64,000 nt of DNA from Candidatus Diapherotrites archaeon LH_S9 (lineage in GTDB: Archaea > B1Sed10-29 > WALL01 > JAGXON01), in contig JAGXON010000002.1 in assembly GCA_023659865.1 (NCBI GenBank), positions 39,619 to 103,618 on the forward strand. Direction: 5' to 3'. Positions 47,641 to 55,052 of this stretch are shown here, one piece after another. The notes under the pieces are model-generated. The model was not told the origin of the DNA. It saw nothing but the letters and a program-made list of their open reading frames with translations, and searched no databases. Within the stretch, counting starts at the first letter, position 1, and each line of letters starts with the position of its first letter. The translations under genes were made by a program, and so were the position numbers.

Positions 47641-48498
47641 ATGAAGTACCTGAATTTCAAGGAAAAGCACCTGCCGGAACTCGTAAAATTCTGGAACCAG
47701 AACTTTCCCAGAAACCAGGTAACGGAAGAAAAGTTCAGGAAAAGAGTTCTAGAGCACCCGAAGTTCAGCGAAAGCCATTTCTTTCTCTGCAAAGAAAACA
47801 AAGAACTAGCCGGGTTCTCTCACTCCCTAGACGAAGGAGACGAGAACTTCGTTTGCTTCATATACGTTGATCCAGAACACCGAGAACAAGGGATCGGATC
47901 CACACTCCTAGAAAAATGCACTCAAAACCTTAAAGGCCGAATCTGGGTTGGAAAAGAGTTTGAAACTCCGTTTTACGGAAACAGAGAAGGTCCTTTTCCT
48001 CCGTTATACGGTTCTACTGAATTTCTTGGTTTGAAGAGCGGTGACAGAGGATCAGTAAACTTTTTCAAGAGAAAAGGTTTTTCCGTAAAAGAAAAAACTG
48101 TGTCGCTGGAGTGTTCTCTGAAGGAGCACGAGTACGATGAAGGAAGTGAAGACTACTTTTTTTCAACTGAGAAGAACTTGGAACCATGGAGTGATTTTGA
48201 GAACGATGTTTTTGTGAGCTGGTGCTCTGACTGGAGAGGAGAAAGTGTTGGGACAGTTGTCTGGTTTCCTTTAGAAGAAGAGCGAGCTGGGATATACGAT
48301 TTCTACGTGAAAAGAGAGCACAGGATCGGGGAAGTTGGAAAAAAGTTAATGAACTACGTTCTGCGGAACATGCAGAAAAAAGAGTTCTTGTTCTGCAATG
48401 CTGCTGTCAATGCTTTTGATCCAACTTTCTTGTTTTACGAGGATCTCGGGTTCCGACCGGACAGTTACTGGGTTTCTATGGCTTCTGAACGTTCTTAA
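47641..48498 (+). CDS. Double-domain GNAT N-acetyltransferase
   Basis: About 285 aa with two acetyltransferase folds in tandem. The N-terminal domain has the acetyl-CoA-binding motif VDPEHREQGIGSTLL; the C-terminal one has a weaker version (FYVKREHRIGEVGKKLMNYV) followed by FYEDLGFRPDSYWVSM. Such proteins transfer acetyl groups to amines; the substrate cannot be named. ATG 47641 is chosen because an A/T-rich box near 47609 lies about 30 bases ahead (leaderless-type promoter); a GTG seven codons upstream is the alternative. The 3' end overlaps convergent pyrI by 23 bases. Confidence 0.8.
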   Translation: MKYLNFKEKHLPELVKFWNQNFPRNQVTEEKFRKRVLEHPKFSESHFFLCKENKELAGFSHSLDEGDENFVCFIYVDPEHREQGIGSTLLEKCTQNLKGRIWVGKEFETPFYGNREGPFPPLYGSTEFLGLKSGDRGSVNFFKRKGFSVKEKTVSLECSLKEHEYDEGSEDYFFSTEKNLEPWSDFENDVFVSWCSDWRGESVGTVVWFPLEEERAGIYDFYVKREHRIGEVGKKLMNYVLRNMQKKEFLFCNAAVNAFDPTFLFYEDLGFRPDSYWVSMASERS

Positions 48499-48928
48499 AG
48501 AACTTCTCAGCGAAAACTTCTCCGCAGTACTTGCACTTAAGCCTTACCGGGTTCTTCAAGACCTTGAACTCGGGCTCGGCTGGTTCTCTCTCCTGGTTGG
48601 TTATGCACTTCGGATTGAAGCACTTCAAAACGCCTTTTATCTCTGAAGGTAGTTTCACTTTCCTCTTTTCTTCTACTTCTCCTTCTTTAATCAAGTTCAC
48701 TGTAGCGTTTGGAGCCAGTAAAGACACTAAATCAAGAGTGTCTTCATCGAGGTAAACGTTCTCCAGTTTCAAGATATCTTTTTTCCCGTGACGCGTGCTC
48801 GAAACATTCATGGCCAAGACCACCGGGTCTTCAGTGTCTCCTTTGACGAGTTTCATTACTCCTGGGCCTTTCCCTGCCTTTATATGGTCGACGACCGTGC
48901 CGTTCCTGATGTGTCTTACGAGCATCAT
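48476..48928 (-). CDS. pyrI: Aspartate carbamoyltransferase regulatory subunit
   Basis: 150 aa. It holds the zinc site that binds the catalytic trimer: four cysteines in CFNPKC and CKYC. The N-terminal nucleotide-binding domain begins VRHIRNGTVVDHIKAG with TRHGKKDILKLENVYL after it. In the PyrBI holoenzyme it transmits feedback inhibition by pyrimidine nucleotides to the first step of pyrimidine synthesis. The start overlaps the pyrB stop codon by four bases (ATGA), with GGTGAA just upstream, so the subunits are translationally coupled in the usual archaeal order pyrB-pyrI. Confidence 0.95.
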   Translation of the reverse strand: MMLVRHIRNGTVVDHIKAGKGPGVMKLVKGDTEDPVVLAMNVSSTRHGKKDILKLENVYLDEDTLDLVSLLAPNATVNLIKEGEVEEKRKVKLPSEIKGVLKCFNPKCITNQEREPAEPEFKVLKNPVRLKCKYCGEVFAEKFFKNVQKP

Positions 48929-49866
48929 ATTAGTTCACCTTCTTCCAGTGCTCCTGTAACCATTGCAAGCAACGCCATCCTGGTTGGCACTCCGTAAAAA
49001 GCTTGTTTGAAGTAAACTGCTCGCGGGTCGGAGTCAACCGTACTCTTTATCTCATTTATTCTTGGTAACGGGTGCATCACGATAGCATCGTCTTTGAGTT
49101 CGTTCATCACGTTTTCGTTTATCACGTAAGTTCCTTTAAGTCGCTCGTACTCGGAAGGGCGAGGGAAACGCTCTTTCTGGATTCTGGTAACGTAAACCAC
49201 GTCCGCGTCAGAGAGTTCGAGCTCGTTGGTTTCTTCGTAATCTGTTCCTTCCTTGTATTTTTTCGGCATCTCCAGTTCTTCTGGAGCGATGAACTTGAAG
49301 CTCGTGTCAAAGTTTTTTAGTGCCGTGCAAAGAGAATGAACTGTTCTCCCATATTTTAGGTCTCCAACGAACGCGACTTTACAGCCATCTATGTTTGAAT
49401 CAGAAGAAGAGGGGGGCCTTTCTTGTTGGATTGTCACAAGGTCAAGAAGCGTTTGCGTAGGATGCTGGTTCGATCCATCTCCTCCGTTTATGACTGGAAC
49501 TTCTGCGGATTCGGCGGCCAACTTTGCAGCTCCTGGGTTCGGATGCCGTATGACTATTACGTCTGAGTAGGCGGACGCCATTTTTATTGTGTCTGAAGTT
49601 GTTTCACCTTTTTTTCTGGAGCTGGTTCTCGGGTCCGAGAAACCAATGATTTTTCCACCAAGTCTTTTCATGGCTGCGTGAAAAGATAGTCTGGTCCGAG
49701 TTGACGGTTCGAAGAACAAGCTGCTCATCAGTTTTCCTTGAAGAACGTTTAAGGGCGTGCCTTTGTCTAAGAGGTCAATCATTTTTTCAGAGTTTTTTAA
49801 GACTCGGTAAAAGTCTTCTTTCGAGAATTCGTCGATCGATATTATGTTTCTGCCTTCCCAACTCAT
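48925..49866 (-). CDS. pyrB: Aspartate carbamoyltransferase catalytic subunit
   Basis: 313 aa. Catalyses carbamoyl phosphate plus aspartate to carbamoyl aspartate. The carbamoyl-phosphate loop FFEPSTRTRLSF, the mobile loop around RKKGET, the DGSNQHPTQTLLDL motif and the aspartate-binding HPLPR with DPRAVYFKQA are all present. The start at 49866 (MSWEGRNIISIDEF) has a strong GGAGTGAT site; the longer frame to 49896 lacks one. A TAATATATTC box about 45 bases upstream is the likely promoter. Full length and normal. Confidence 0.95.
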   Translation of the reverse strand: MSWEGRNIISIDEFSKEDFYRVLKNSEKMIDLLDKGTPLNVLQGKLMSSLFFEPSTRTRLSFHAAMKRLGGKIIGFSDPRTSSRKKGETTSDTIKMASAYSDVIVIRHPNPGAAKLAAESAEVPVINGGDGSNQHPTQTLLDLVTIQQERPPSSSDSNIDGCKVAFVGDLKYGRTVHSLCTALKNFDTSFKFIAPEELEMPKKYKEGTDYEETNELELSDADVVYVTRIQKERFPRPSEYERLKGTYVINENVMNELKDDAIVMHPLPRINEIKSTVDSDPRAVYFKQAFYGVPTRMALLAMVTGALEEGELI

Positions 49867-49971
49867 TAAATCACTCCTTTTTGGAAGGGAGCTCATAAAG
49901 TGAACCCGAGAATATATTACTTTAGCAACATATAAAATACTTTAGTTCACAAAAAACCGGTTGAAGAAAAC

Positions 49972-50046
49972 GCTCCTGTGGTCTAGTCCGGTTAATGATA
50001 CAGGCCTCTCGAGCCTGCGACCCGGGTTCAAATCCCGGTGGGAGCA
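49972..50046 (+). tRNA. tRNA-Glu(CUC), intronless
   Basis: Acceptor GCTCCTG pairs with TGGGAGC through G-T pairs at the inner end. The anticodon stem CAGGC/GCCTG encloses CTCTCGA, giving anticodon CTC. The T-arm CCGGG TTCAAAT CCCGG is normal. No insertion and no encoded CCA. An ATATAAAATAC box near 49930 is the likely promoter. Confidence 0.92.
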
Positions 50047-50055
50047 CTAAAAAAT

Positions 50056-50481
50056 CTACTTTACTTTTATCTCTTTCTTCTGAATCTTTTTCCCATCTTC
50101 TGTTTCTAGCTTGGCTTTCAAGTACCAGTCTATCCTTCGCGAAGAATAACCCTCGTGCTCGCTTCTGGAAGAAGCTACTTTAGCGCTCGCTGAACCAATG
50201 TCGCCTGCAGAAGTTCTTTCAAGCACGTTTTCCGGTAACTGGAAACTGAAAGAGTACTCGTCTCCATCCACAACCTCGTGAAATCCCAAGCTTTTTTCCT
50301 GGTTGAACAAGTAATTCATGCTCGTCTTCATGCTTCTCTGTATTGATTGCTTTATTTTTTCCACGCCAACCAATCGAACGCTTAACTCGGCTTCCGGACT
50401 CTTTTCTCTAGCGTTGATTTTAATGGTTCCGTTTACTTCTTGTCCAATAAAAAAAACTTGTTTTTCCAGAACTATTTCCAT
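50056..50481 (-). CDS. Arrestin-like beta-sandwich protein
   Basis: About 141 aa. The start MEIVLEKQVFFIGQEVNGTI followed by AELSVRLVGVEK and later YSFSFQLPEN, RIDWYLKAKLE resembles the arrestin/Spo0M-like fold: a beta-strand pattern of a hydrophilic sandwich with no TM. The frame extends to 50562, but the upstream part is hydrophobic and poorly conserved-looking. I chose the Met that begins the recognisable fold; if the longer start is real there would be an N-terminal TM helix. Transcription probably starts from the shared TATA element at 50551. Role unknown. Confidence 0.5.
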   Translation of the reverse strand: MEIVLEKQVFFIGQEVNGTIKINAREKSPEAELSVRLVGVEKIKQSIQRSMKTSMNYLFNQEKSLGFHEVVDGDEYSFSFQLPENVLERTSAGDIGSASAKVASSRSEHEGYSSRRIDWYLKAKLETEDGKKIQKKEIKVK

Positions 50482-50550
50482 GGACTTAAGGCCGTAGATC
50501 ATCAAAAGAAAGAAAACAGGCCTGGAATAAAATGATTTGTGAACCTCAGC

Positions 50551-50560
50551 ATATATAATC
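50551..50560. promoter_or_regulatory. Bidirectional TATA element (ncRNA to the right, arrestin-like gene to the left)
   Basis: ATATATAATC lies about 27 bases before the predicted 5' end of the structured RNA at 50580. On the other strand it reads ATTATATATG, correctly spaced for a leftward transcript of the arrestin-like gene. A second box, TATAAATA, lies at 50572-50579. Confidence 0.4.
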
Positions 50561-50579
50561 ACGCACCAGTCTATAAATA

Positions 50580-50772
50580 GACCTTCAAGCAGAGGCTCCG
50601 AGGCATGAGGACCGACCCTTACAATACCAATACAAAGCTAGCGACTGCCTGAGCAGGCTTAGGCAATCCCCTGGCCTGTGCGAAAAGAACAAAAGACTGA
50701 TTCTCGATTTTTGTCACGAGGCCGTTGCCCGCAGATCCAGATGGAAAAGGCTGTGAGTTCTAGGACGAGGTC
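50580..50772 (+). ncRNA. Candidate structured non-coding RNA, not identified
   Basis: A 240-base gap with no good reading frame has features of a stable RNA. The ends pair (GACCTT at 50580 with GAGGTC at 50767). An inner hairpin is formed by GACTGCCT and AGGCAATC. A long stem is formed by GGCC-TGTG and CAC-GA-GGCC (about 50672-50722), with ACAAAA/TTTTTGT inside it. A TATA element sits at the right distance upstream. The sequence lacks the RNase P CR-I/CR-V boxes and I do not see the SRP helix 8 motif, so it remains unnamed. Confidence 0.45.
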
Positions 50773-50822
50773 TTCCAGCCGAAAAGAATAAAAAACCAGG
50801 AGGAAAAACTTAAATTCAATGC

Positions 50823-51662
50823 ATGTCTACTTCAAAGCGAATGCAACTAAAAGCATGGGTAGAAATAACAAGACCGTTCAACGGCATCATGGGGGCCCTA
50901 GCCGTTTTAGTAGGTTTCTTTGTTTCCTTGAACAATTTCTTGATTAACGGCTCTTTGATACTAGGTCTCCTAAGCGTTTTCTTCATATTAAGTGCTGGTA
51001 TGATGGTTAACGACTTCTTCGACAGGTTCATTGACAAGAAAAAGAAGCCTAGGAAACCCATCCCCTCCGAACGAATTTCCGCCAAACACGCTCTTTACGG
51101 CAGTTTCGTGCTCTTTTTCGTTGGAATCATTCTTTCCGTATGGGCCGATATTGCAGCAGGCCTTATTGCCTTGGTAAACTCTTTCCTGCTAGTAATCTAC
51201 TCGAAAGAGTTTTCGAAGAAGCCTTTAGTTGGAAACGTAATAGTTGCTTTCCTTGTTGGAAGCAGCTTTGTTTTCGGAGCAGCAGTAGCAGGAAACGTTT
51301 TCTCGATGACGGTTTTTGTTCTCGCGATTCTTGCTTTCTTATCCACGCTTGCAAGAGAAGTTTTCAAGGACTGTGAAGACATTGAAGCAGACAAAGGAGA
51401 GAGAAAAACGCTTCCCATCACGATCGGTGAAGACAAAAGCAGTAACTTGGCTGGTTTCCTGACCATGTTAAGCGTTCTACTGAGTCCAGTTCCGTTTCTC
51501 ATAGGTTTAAACTGGTTTTATCTCGCGGTAGTTGTTGTCGCGGACGCGTACTTCCTCTGGATAATACGACAGGGGTTGAAGAAAGAGTACGGTTTTTGCA
51601 GCAGGCACATGAAGTACGCTCAGGCACTCGTGTTAATCGGTTTTCTCGCAGGCATACTCTAA
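50823..51662 (+). CDS. UbiA-family prenyltransferase (likely digeranylgeranylglyceryl phosphate synthase)
   Basis: 279 aa with about eight membrane helices. The two Asp-rich motifs that bind Mg-prenyl diphosphate are present: NDFFDRFIDKKKKPRKPIPS (from residue 63) and REVFKDCEDIEADKGER (about 178-194). In archaea this subfamily most often attaches the second geranylgeranyl chain to make digeranylgeranylglyceryl phosphate, a core step of ether-lipid synthesis. I assign that by motif similarity and archaeal context; another UbiA acceptor cannot be excluded. AGGAGG at about 50798 is rather far from the ATG. Confidence 0.85.
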   Translation: MSTSKRMQLKAWVEITRPFNGIMGALAVLVGFFVSLNNFLINGSLILGLLSVFFILSAGMMVNDFFDRFIDKKKKPRKPIPSERISAKHALYGSFVLFFVGIILSVWADIAAGLIALVNSFLLVIYSKEFSKKPLVGNVIVAFLVGSSFVFGAAVAGNVFSMTVFVLAILAFLSTLAREVFKDCEDIEADKGERKTLPITIGEDKSSNLAGFLTMLSVLLSPVPFLIGLNWFYLAVVVVADAYFLWIIRQGLKKEYGFCSRHMKYAQALVLIGFLAGIL

Positions 51663-51696
51663 TTAAAAAGAGTTCCTAAAACAATAGTGATCCAAA

Positions 51697-52152
51697 GTGA
51701 AAAACCAAATCCAATTCATTGCAAAAACGGATGACTGGAAGATGGTGAAAAAGCTAACAGTCAAAGAAAAAACAAAGCCTTTAGAAGTCGCTAGATTTCT
51801 TTCAAGCGTTCACGAATCCCTAGACAAAAAAATGTGGAAAAAGTTAAGACAGTCAATGGACTTAAACGCTTTGGATGAACTAGCTGCAGAGATAACCGGA
51901 GCAGAAAAAAAAGACGAGGAATACAAAATCAAGGGCAGGATCACGTTCGACAAAATTCAGGAAAGCCTGAAGAAACTGAAGAGCCCGAAAACCGGGAAAA
52001 AAGTCAACAAAATCGTTTCAACAAAACCAGGGAAGCAACCAGTAAAAGCTTACCTAACAAGAAAAGTTCTAGGACTACTGAAAATGAGGATCGAGCCAGA
52101 TCCAGACAAGATAAAAAAACACATAAAAAAGAAAAGACTTCAGCAAGCCTAA
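51697..52152 (+). CDS. Small basic protein, unknown
   Basis: 151 aa starting at GTG (KNQIQFIAKTDDWKMVKK). About a quarter Lys/Arg, no membrane segment, no cysteines. It starts with a beta-like stretch followed by helices (ARFLSSVHESLDKKMWKKLR, LNALDELAAEITGAEKKDEE) and ends in a very basic tail. The charge suggests nucleic acid or ribosome binding. It lies 34 bases after the UbiA gene and 45 before tRNA-Pro. I do not recognise the family. Confidence 0.6.
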   Translation: MKNQIQFIAKTDDWKMVKKLTVKEKTKPLEVARFLSSVHESLDKKMWKKLRQSMDLNALDELAAEITGAEKKDEEYKIKGRITFDKIQESLKKLKSPKTGKKVNKIVSTKPGKQPVKAYLTRKVLGLLKMRIEPDPDKIKKHIKKKRLQQA

Positions 52153-52196
52153 AACATAAATACTGGGATCAACAAAATCAAAACAACAAATCTTTT

Positions 52197-52301
52197 GGGG
52201 TCGTAGGGTAGCCTGGCATCCTGCGAGCTTTGGGACCTTTTTCGCTCAAGCGAAGAAGGCCAAACAGCTTGTGACCGGAGTTCAAATCTCCGCGACCCCA
52301 C
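52197..52301 (+). tRNA. tRNA-Pro(GGG) with a canonical 37/38 intron
   Basis: Acceptor GGGGTCG/CGACCCC. Anticodon stem GAGCT/AGCTT encloses TTGGGA, then a 30-base intron (52236-52265), then C38. The intron ends can pair with the anticodon region (TTTGGGACC with GGCCCAAA) to give a bulge-helix-bulge shape, with TTCGCT...AGCGAA as the inner hairpin. T-arm CGGAG TTCAAAT CTCCG is normal. CCA is not encoded. Confidence 0.92.
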
Positions 52302-52316
52302 TCCAAAGTTTTTTTG

Positions 52317-52467
52317 CAGGGGTCCCAAAGCCTCTTTCAGAGCTTTCGGGTTCTGAGGGCTTTAATGGTCAAATGGGCAGGACTTAAGATCCTGTGGCTT
52401 TTTGTTCGACCTTAGGGTCGAGGGAAACACACAAGTGCCTTCGAGGGTTCGAATCCCTCCCCCTGCA
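52317..52467 (+). tRNA. tRNA-Leu(UAA) with insertions in both the D-loop and the variable arm
   Basis: Acceptor GCAGGG pairs with CCCTGC; anticodon stem CAGGA/TCCTG encloses CTTAAGA (anticodon TAA, no intron); T-arm GAGGG TTCGAAT CCCTC is normal. The D-arm CCCAAAGCC ... TGGTCAAATGGG carries about 33 extra bases (near 52333-52365), where AAAGCC can pair with GGCTTT. The variable arm TGGC ... GTGCC carries about 34 extra bases (near 52399-52432) with a TCGACC/GGTCGA hairpin. Removing both restores a normal tRNA-Leu. Confidence 0.85.
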
Positions 52468-52561
52468 TTTTCTTAGAAAAAAGTTAATGTTCCCCCACGT
52501 ATTCTTCTTCAAGTTCTCCAGCTGTCCCCCCGTTGCTTTCTCTAGTTATCACGTCTTCTGC

Positions 52562-52636
52562 TTCTTCTCGATTATTATCAATGGTCTTATTTCGTTCGCT
52601 TCTTCTCGTTTATTATCATGATCTTACTTCGTTCGC
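52562..52636. repeat. Imperfect 37/38-bp tandem repeat
   Basis: Copies 52562-52599 and 52600-52636 share TTCTTCTCG, TTATTATCA and TTCGTTCGC blocks and differ at a few bases. The right copy overlaps the 3' end of the small minus-strand gene at 52616, so the repeat looks like a duplication of that gene's 3' end and trailer. The gap 52468-52561 holds nothing else I can identify. Confidence 0.75.
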
Positions 52637-52816
52637 CCGAAGAATAAAGTTCAAGTGGTCTAATTCATCTGGATCAGTTGCTTCTTGAGCTGGTTCCGTG
52701 TGGAAAAACTTCTCTTCTTCATTCCTGCGTATCAAAAGTTTTTTCGGAACTCCTAGGCTACTGGCACCTATTCTCCTGTAAACAAGTCTCAAGAAACTTT
52801 TGTCTTCCTCAGGCAT
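52616..52816 (-). CDS. Small hypothetical protein
   Basis: A 66-aa frame beginning MPEEDKSFLRLVYRRIGAS and ending DHLNFILRANEVRS. It is soluble, of mixed charge, with no motif. A CATAAAG box about 27 bases before the ATG suggests a leaderless promoter. Its 3' end lies in the tandem repeat. It may be real, but coding support is limited to frame, composition and promoter spacing. Confidence 0.4.
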   Translation of the reverse strand: MPEEDKSFLRLVYRRIGASSLGVPKKLLIRRNEEEKFFHTEPAQEATDPDELDHLNFILRANEVRS

Positions 52817-52922
52817 CAACAAACTTTATGTTCCAACAGATCTAAATTTCTTCAGAGAACGCTCCTCAACCAACAATCAATTATTTAAAAGAAACTGGAT
52901 TAAGTTAAACCGAGGGAAAAAA

Positions 52923-53192
52923 ATGCCATCCCAAGAAGAAAAAATCATTAAAATGATCACAGAAGAACTGCAGAAAGGTAAAAGCCCGGACATGGTGGTA
53001 AAAGAACTCGTGGACGCTGGTATGCCGAGAGAAGAAGCTCAAAAAGTAGTTAGAGCTGTACAACAAAAAACTCAGGGAGGTGGAGGAGGAAGACCACCTC
53101 AAAGAAGACCTCCAGGCGGAGGACACTCATGGCTCGTGCCAACCCTAATGATCATCGCAGTAATAGTGCTGTTATGGGTAGCGTTCTCGTGA
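52923..53192 (+). CDS. Small C-tail-anchored protein with N-terminal helical motif
   Basis: About 89 aa from ATG 52923; the frame is open further upstream but without a credible start. Residues 1-45 (KIIKMITEELQKGKSPDMVV, then DAGMPREEAQKVV) resemble the start of the coiled-coil protein at 41769. A Gly/Pro/Arg linker (GGGGGRPPQRRPPGGG) leads to a single C-terminal TM helix (LVPTLMIIAVIVLLWVAF). The N-terminus is likely cytoplasmic. A CAATTATTTAAA box near 52877 is the probable promoter. Unknown function. Confidence 0.6.
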   Translation: MPSQEEKIIKMITEELQKGKSPDMVVKELVDAGMPREEAQKVVRAVQQKTQGGGGGRPPQRRPPGGGHSWLVPTLMIIAVIVLLWVAFS

Positions 53193-53254
53193 AAAACTTT
53201 TTTCTAGGGCAACAAAAAATATTTATACGGCGGAAACCAAAAAAGATTCGGAAA

Positions 53255-53343
53255 GCCTCGGTAGCTCAGTTGGAAGAGCGCCACCTTGGTAAGGTGGAGG
53301 CTTCCCGGGTTCGAACGATCAACAGAAACTCCCGGCCGAGGCT
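53255..53343 (+). tRNA. tRNA-Thr(GGU) with a 14-nt insertion in the T-loop
   Basis: Acceptor GCCTCGG/CCGAGGC; anticodon stem CCACC/GGTGG around TTGGTAA (anticodon GGT). T-stem CCGGG/CCCGG is intact, but the loop has 21 bases. Removing 53316-53329 restores TTCGAAT, the same insertion site as in tRNA-Arg and tRNA-Asp here. A TATTTATACG promoter box lies about 33 bases upstream. Confidence 0.88.
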
Positions 53344-53373
53344 TCAAAAAATTTATCTAGGCAGGCAAACAAA

Positions 53374-54204
53374 ATGAACACGGAGCTAATCAAAGAAAAA
53401 GGAACTAAAGCTACAGCCCTTGCTTCAGCACTCATAATAATCATCATAATCGCTTTAAATCTTTACGGATTCCAGGAAACAGCAGCACCGGAATCCTCTT
53501 TGACAAATCAAACTCCAGGGAAAGAAAGCGTGATCAAAAAAGACTGCATTGAGTTGCCGAGATACGCTACCTTGGGAGGAAGAAACGTTACCAGAGTTAC
53601 TGGATGCCAGTTAACAGCCTACGACAAAAACGGAAACGAAATAGAAACAAAAACAGAAGTTAAAGGAAATTACTTGGTCTTCAACTCCTCTGACTGCCTC
53701 AAAAAAGATCAGCGGATAGAAATAAAGTGCGATAGCCACGAGTACCTAGGAAAAGCAAAGGATTTAGTGTGGGAAGCAAAATCTTTTGGGGGGATAGCTT
53801 TAAAGAAGATTACAGAACAACCAGAAGGATTAAGAGAGATTACAGAACAAGAAAAAGAAGAAATAGAAGCAAGTCATCCCTGCAACGGGAACATGACCTT
53901 TGAAACAAGATACGATAGCTACAGATGCTTTGAAAAAAGAGAAGAATTTGTGAACTGTACTTACTACTTCCTGAAGAAAGGAAGAGAGCTAGAAGAACAG
54001 TCAAGCATGTTCATAGACTCTGAAGCAGTTGGTTTCTACTCTACTGCACTCAACTGCGCTAGAAAAATAGAGGAAAAGCCTGAAATTAGAGTAAAAGTAG
54101 AAAGTTACAGGAACGAATACAAAGAATGGGGAGAAAGCTTCCATGTAACTGCAAACGACATAGACGAACTTATAAACAAATTAAGTTCAACGAGATTTGA
54201 GTGA
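53374..54204 (+). CDS. Membrane-anchored 276-aa protein carrying the giant-protein Cys module A
   Basis: An N-terminal TM helix (ALASALIIIIIIALNLYGF, about residues 16-35) is followed by an extracytoplasmic domain. Its four cysteines follow the spacing of Cys module A in P1-P4: DC (58), GCQLTAYDKNGNEI (78), SDCLKKDQRIEIKCDSHEY (107 and 119), then an aliphatic GGIALKK end. It is in effect the membrane anchor plus one module of a giant protein without the shaft. The C-terminal half holds more cysteines and helices (CNGNMTFETRYDSYRCFEKR). An AATTTATC box about 25 bases upstream suggests a leaderless transcript. It sits between tRNA-Thr and tRNA-Met, well away from the giant array. Confidence 0.7.
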   Translation: MNTELIKEKGTKATALASALIIIIIIALNLYGFQETAAPESSLTNQTPGKESVIKKDCIELPRYATLGGRNVTRVTGCQLTAYDKNGNEIETKTEVKGNYLVFNSSDCLKKDQRIEIKCDSHEYLGKAKDLVWEAKSFGGIALKKITEQPEGLREITEQEKEEIEASHPCNGNMTFETRYDSYRCFEKREEFVNCTYYFLKKGRELEEQSSMFIDSEAVGFYSTALNCARKIEEKPEIRVKVESYRNEYKEWGESFHVTANDIDELINKLSSTRFE

Positions 54205-54207
54205 AAC

Positions 54208-54322
54208 GCCGGCGTGGCTCAGCTGGTTAGAGCGCCAGACTCATAAAGACACTTTTCGCCCGTTATCAAGAAAAAGCGCTTGAGACATCTGGAGGTCACG
54301 GGTTCGAACCCCGTCGCCGGCA
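54208..54322 (+). tRNA. Elongator tRNA-Met(CAU) with a canonical 37/38 intron
   Basis: Acceptor GCCGGCG/CGCCGGC; anticodon stem CCAGA/TCTGG around CTCATA, then a 41-base intron (54246-54286), then A38. T-arm ACGGG TTCGAAC CCCGT is normal. The G1-C72 pair argues for an elongator, not an initiator. It follows the 276-aa gene by only three bases. Confidence 0.9.
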
Positions 54323-54374
54323 TTTTCTTACCTAAACAAAGTTAAATACCAGTAATCTCAAAAAAACTGTTACC

Positions 54375-54485
54375 GCCTCGGTAGCTCAGCGGTTAGAGCG
54401 CATGCCTTGTAAGAAACTTTCAAAAAAAGTTCCATCAAAACTCCAGGAAAGCATGATGTCGTGGGTTCAAATCCCACCCGAGGCT
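54375..54485 (+). tRNA. tRNA-Thr(UGU) with a canonical 37/38 intron
   Basis: Acceptor GCCTCGG/CCGAGGC; anticodon stem CATGC/GCATG around CTTGTA, a 38-base intron (54412-54449), then A38. T-arm GTGGG TTCAAAT CCCAC is normal. The GAAACTTT...AAAGTT segment gives the intron an internal hairpin. The acceptor is identical to tRNA-Thr(GGU) at 53255. Confidence 0.9.
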
Positions 54486-54658
54486 TCCTATTTTCAAGAG
54501 CAGAGCCGCATCCTTGAGACAGCGCACTTCCAGGAAATGCACTCCTAATTCATTGATTGCCCGCCTCTAGCAAAACTCGTTGATTTACTACCCTAAGTAT
54601 TAAATTACCTGGCCACAATTATCCTAGCTGCAAAGGTAATAGAACCTTGGTGATAAGT

Positions 54659-55045
54659 GTGATTGTGACAGAGACCAAACCGTTTGGGATAATAAAAGCA
54701 AAACTGAAGAAAGACGAGGAAGTATCCATAGTTAGTTGCAACCACTGCGCAAAGCTGTGCGGGACAGGGGGCAAACAAGGCTTGAAGGAGATGAAAGAAA
54801 GATTAGAGGGGGAAGAATACACAGTATGTGACGAGTTCGTTCTCGCGCCAGCATGCGACAAGAACACAAGCAAAAAAATAGTCAAGCCAGGAAAGAGCGT
54901 GGTTTTAGCGTTAACTTGCGATGCTGGTGTAGCTATTATGAAACAATTGTTCAAAGATAATAAAGTGGCCCCTGCTTTAGACACGGTTGGTTTAGGAGCA
55001 TATGATGAAGAAGGGAATATCTTCCTAATAAAAAAGTTTGAGTAG
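54659..55045 (+). CDS. MTHFR C-terminal-domain-like Cys protein
   Basis: About 128 aa. SCNHCAKLCGTGGKQGLKEM, ACDKNTSKK and LTCDAGVAIM match the cysteine-containing domain (MTHFR_C type) found next to or fused with methylenetetrahydrofolate reductase in acetogens and archaea, thought to be redox or metal related. There is no reductase here. A GGTGATAAGT site favours the GTG at 54659; GTG 54665 is also possible. The 160 bases between the preceding tRNA and this gene hold nothing I can identify. The gene is followed by the convergent RNase P RNA candidate. Confidence 0.6.
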   Translation: MIVTETKPFGIIKAKLKKDEEVSIVSCNHCAKLCGTGGKQGLKEMKERLEGEEYTVCDEFVLAPACDKNTSKKIVKPGKSVVLALTCDAGVAIMKQLFKDNKVAPALDTVGLGAYDEEGNIFLIKKFE

Positions 55046-55052
55046 TATCCAA

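Noticed and set aside
50580-50772. Structured RNA as RNase P or SRP RNA
   Set aside because: The RNase P boxes are found at 55071-55290 instead, and the conserved SRP helix 8 motif was not seen, so no name was given.
52562-52636. CRISPR array
   Set aside because: Only two adjoining imperfect copies with no spacer between them; no cas genes in the window.
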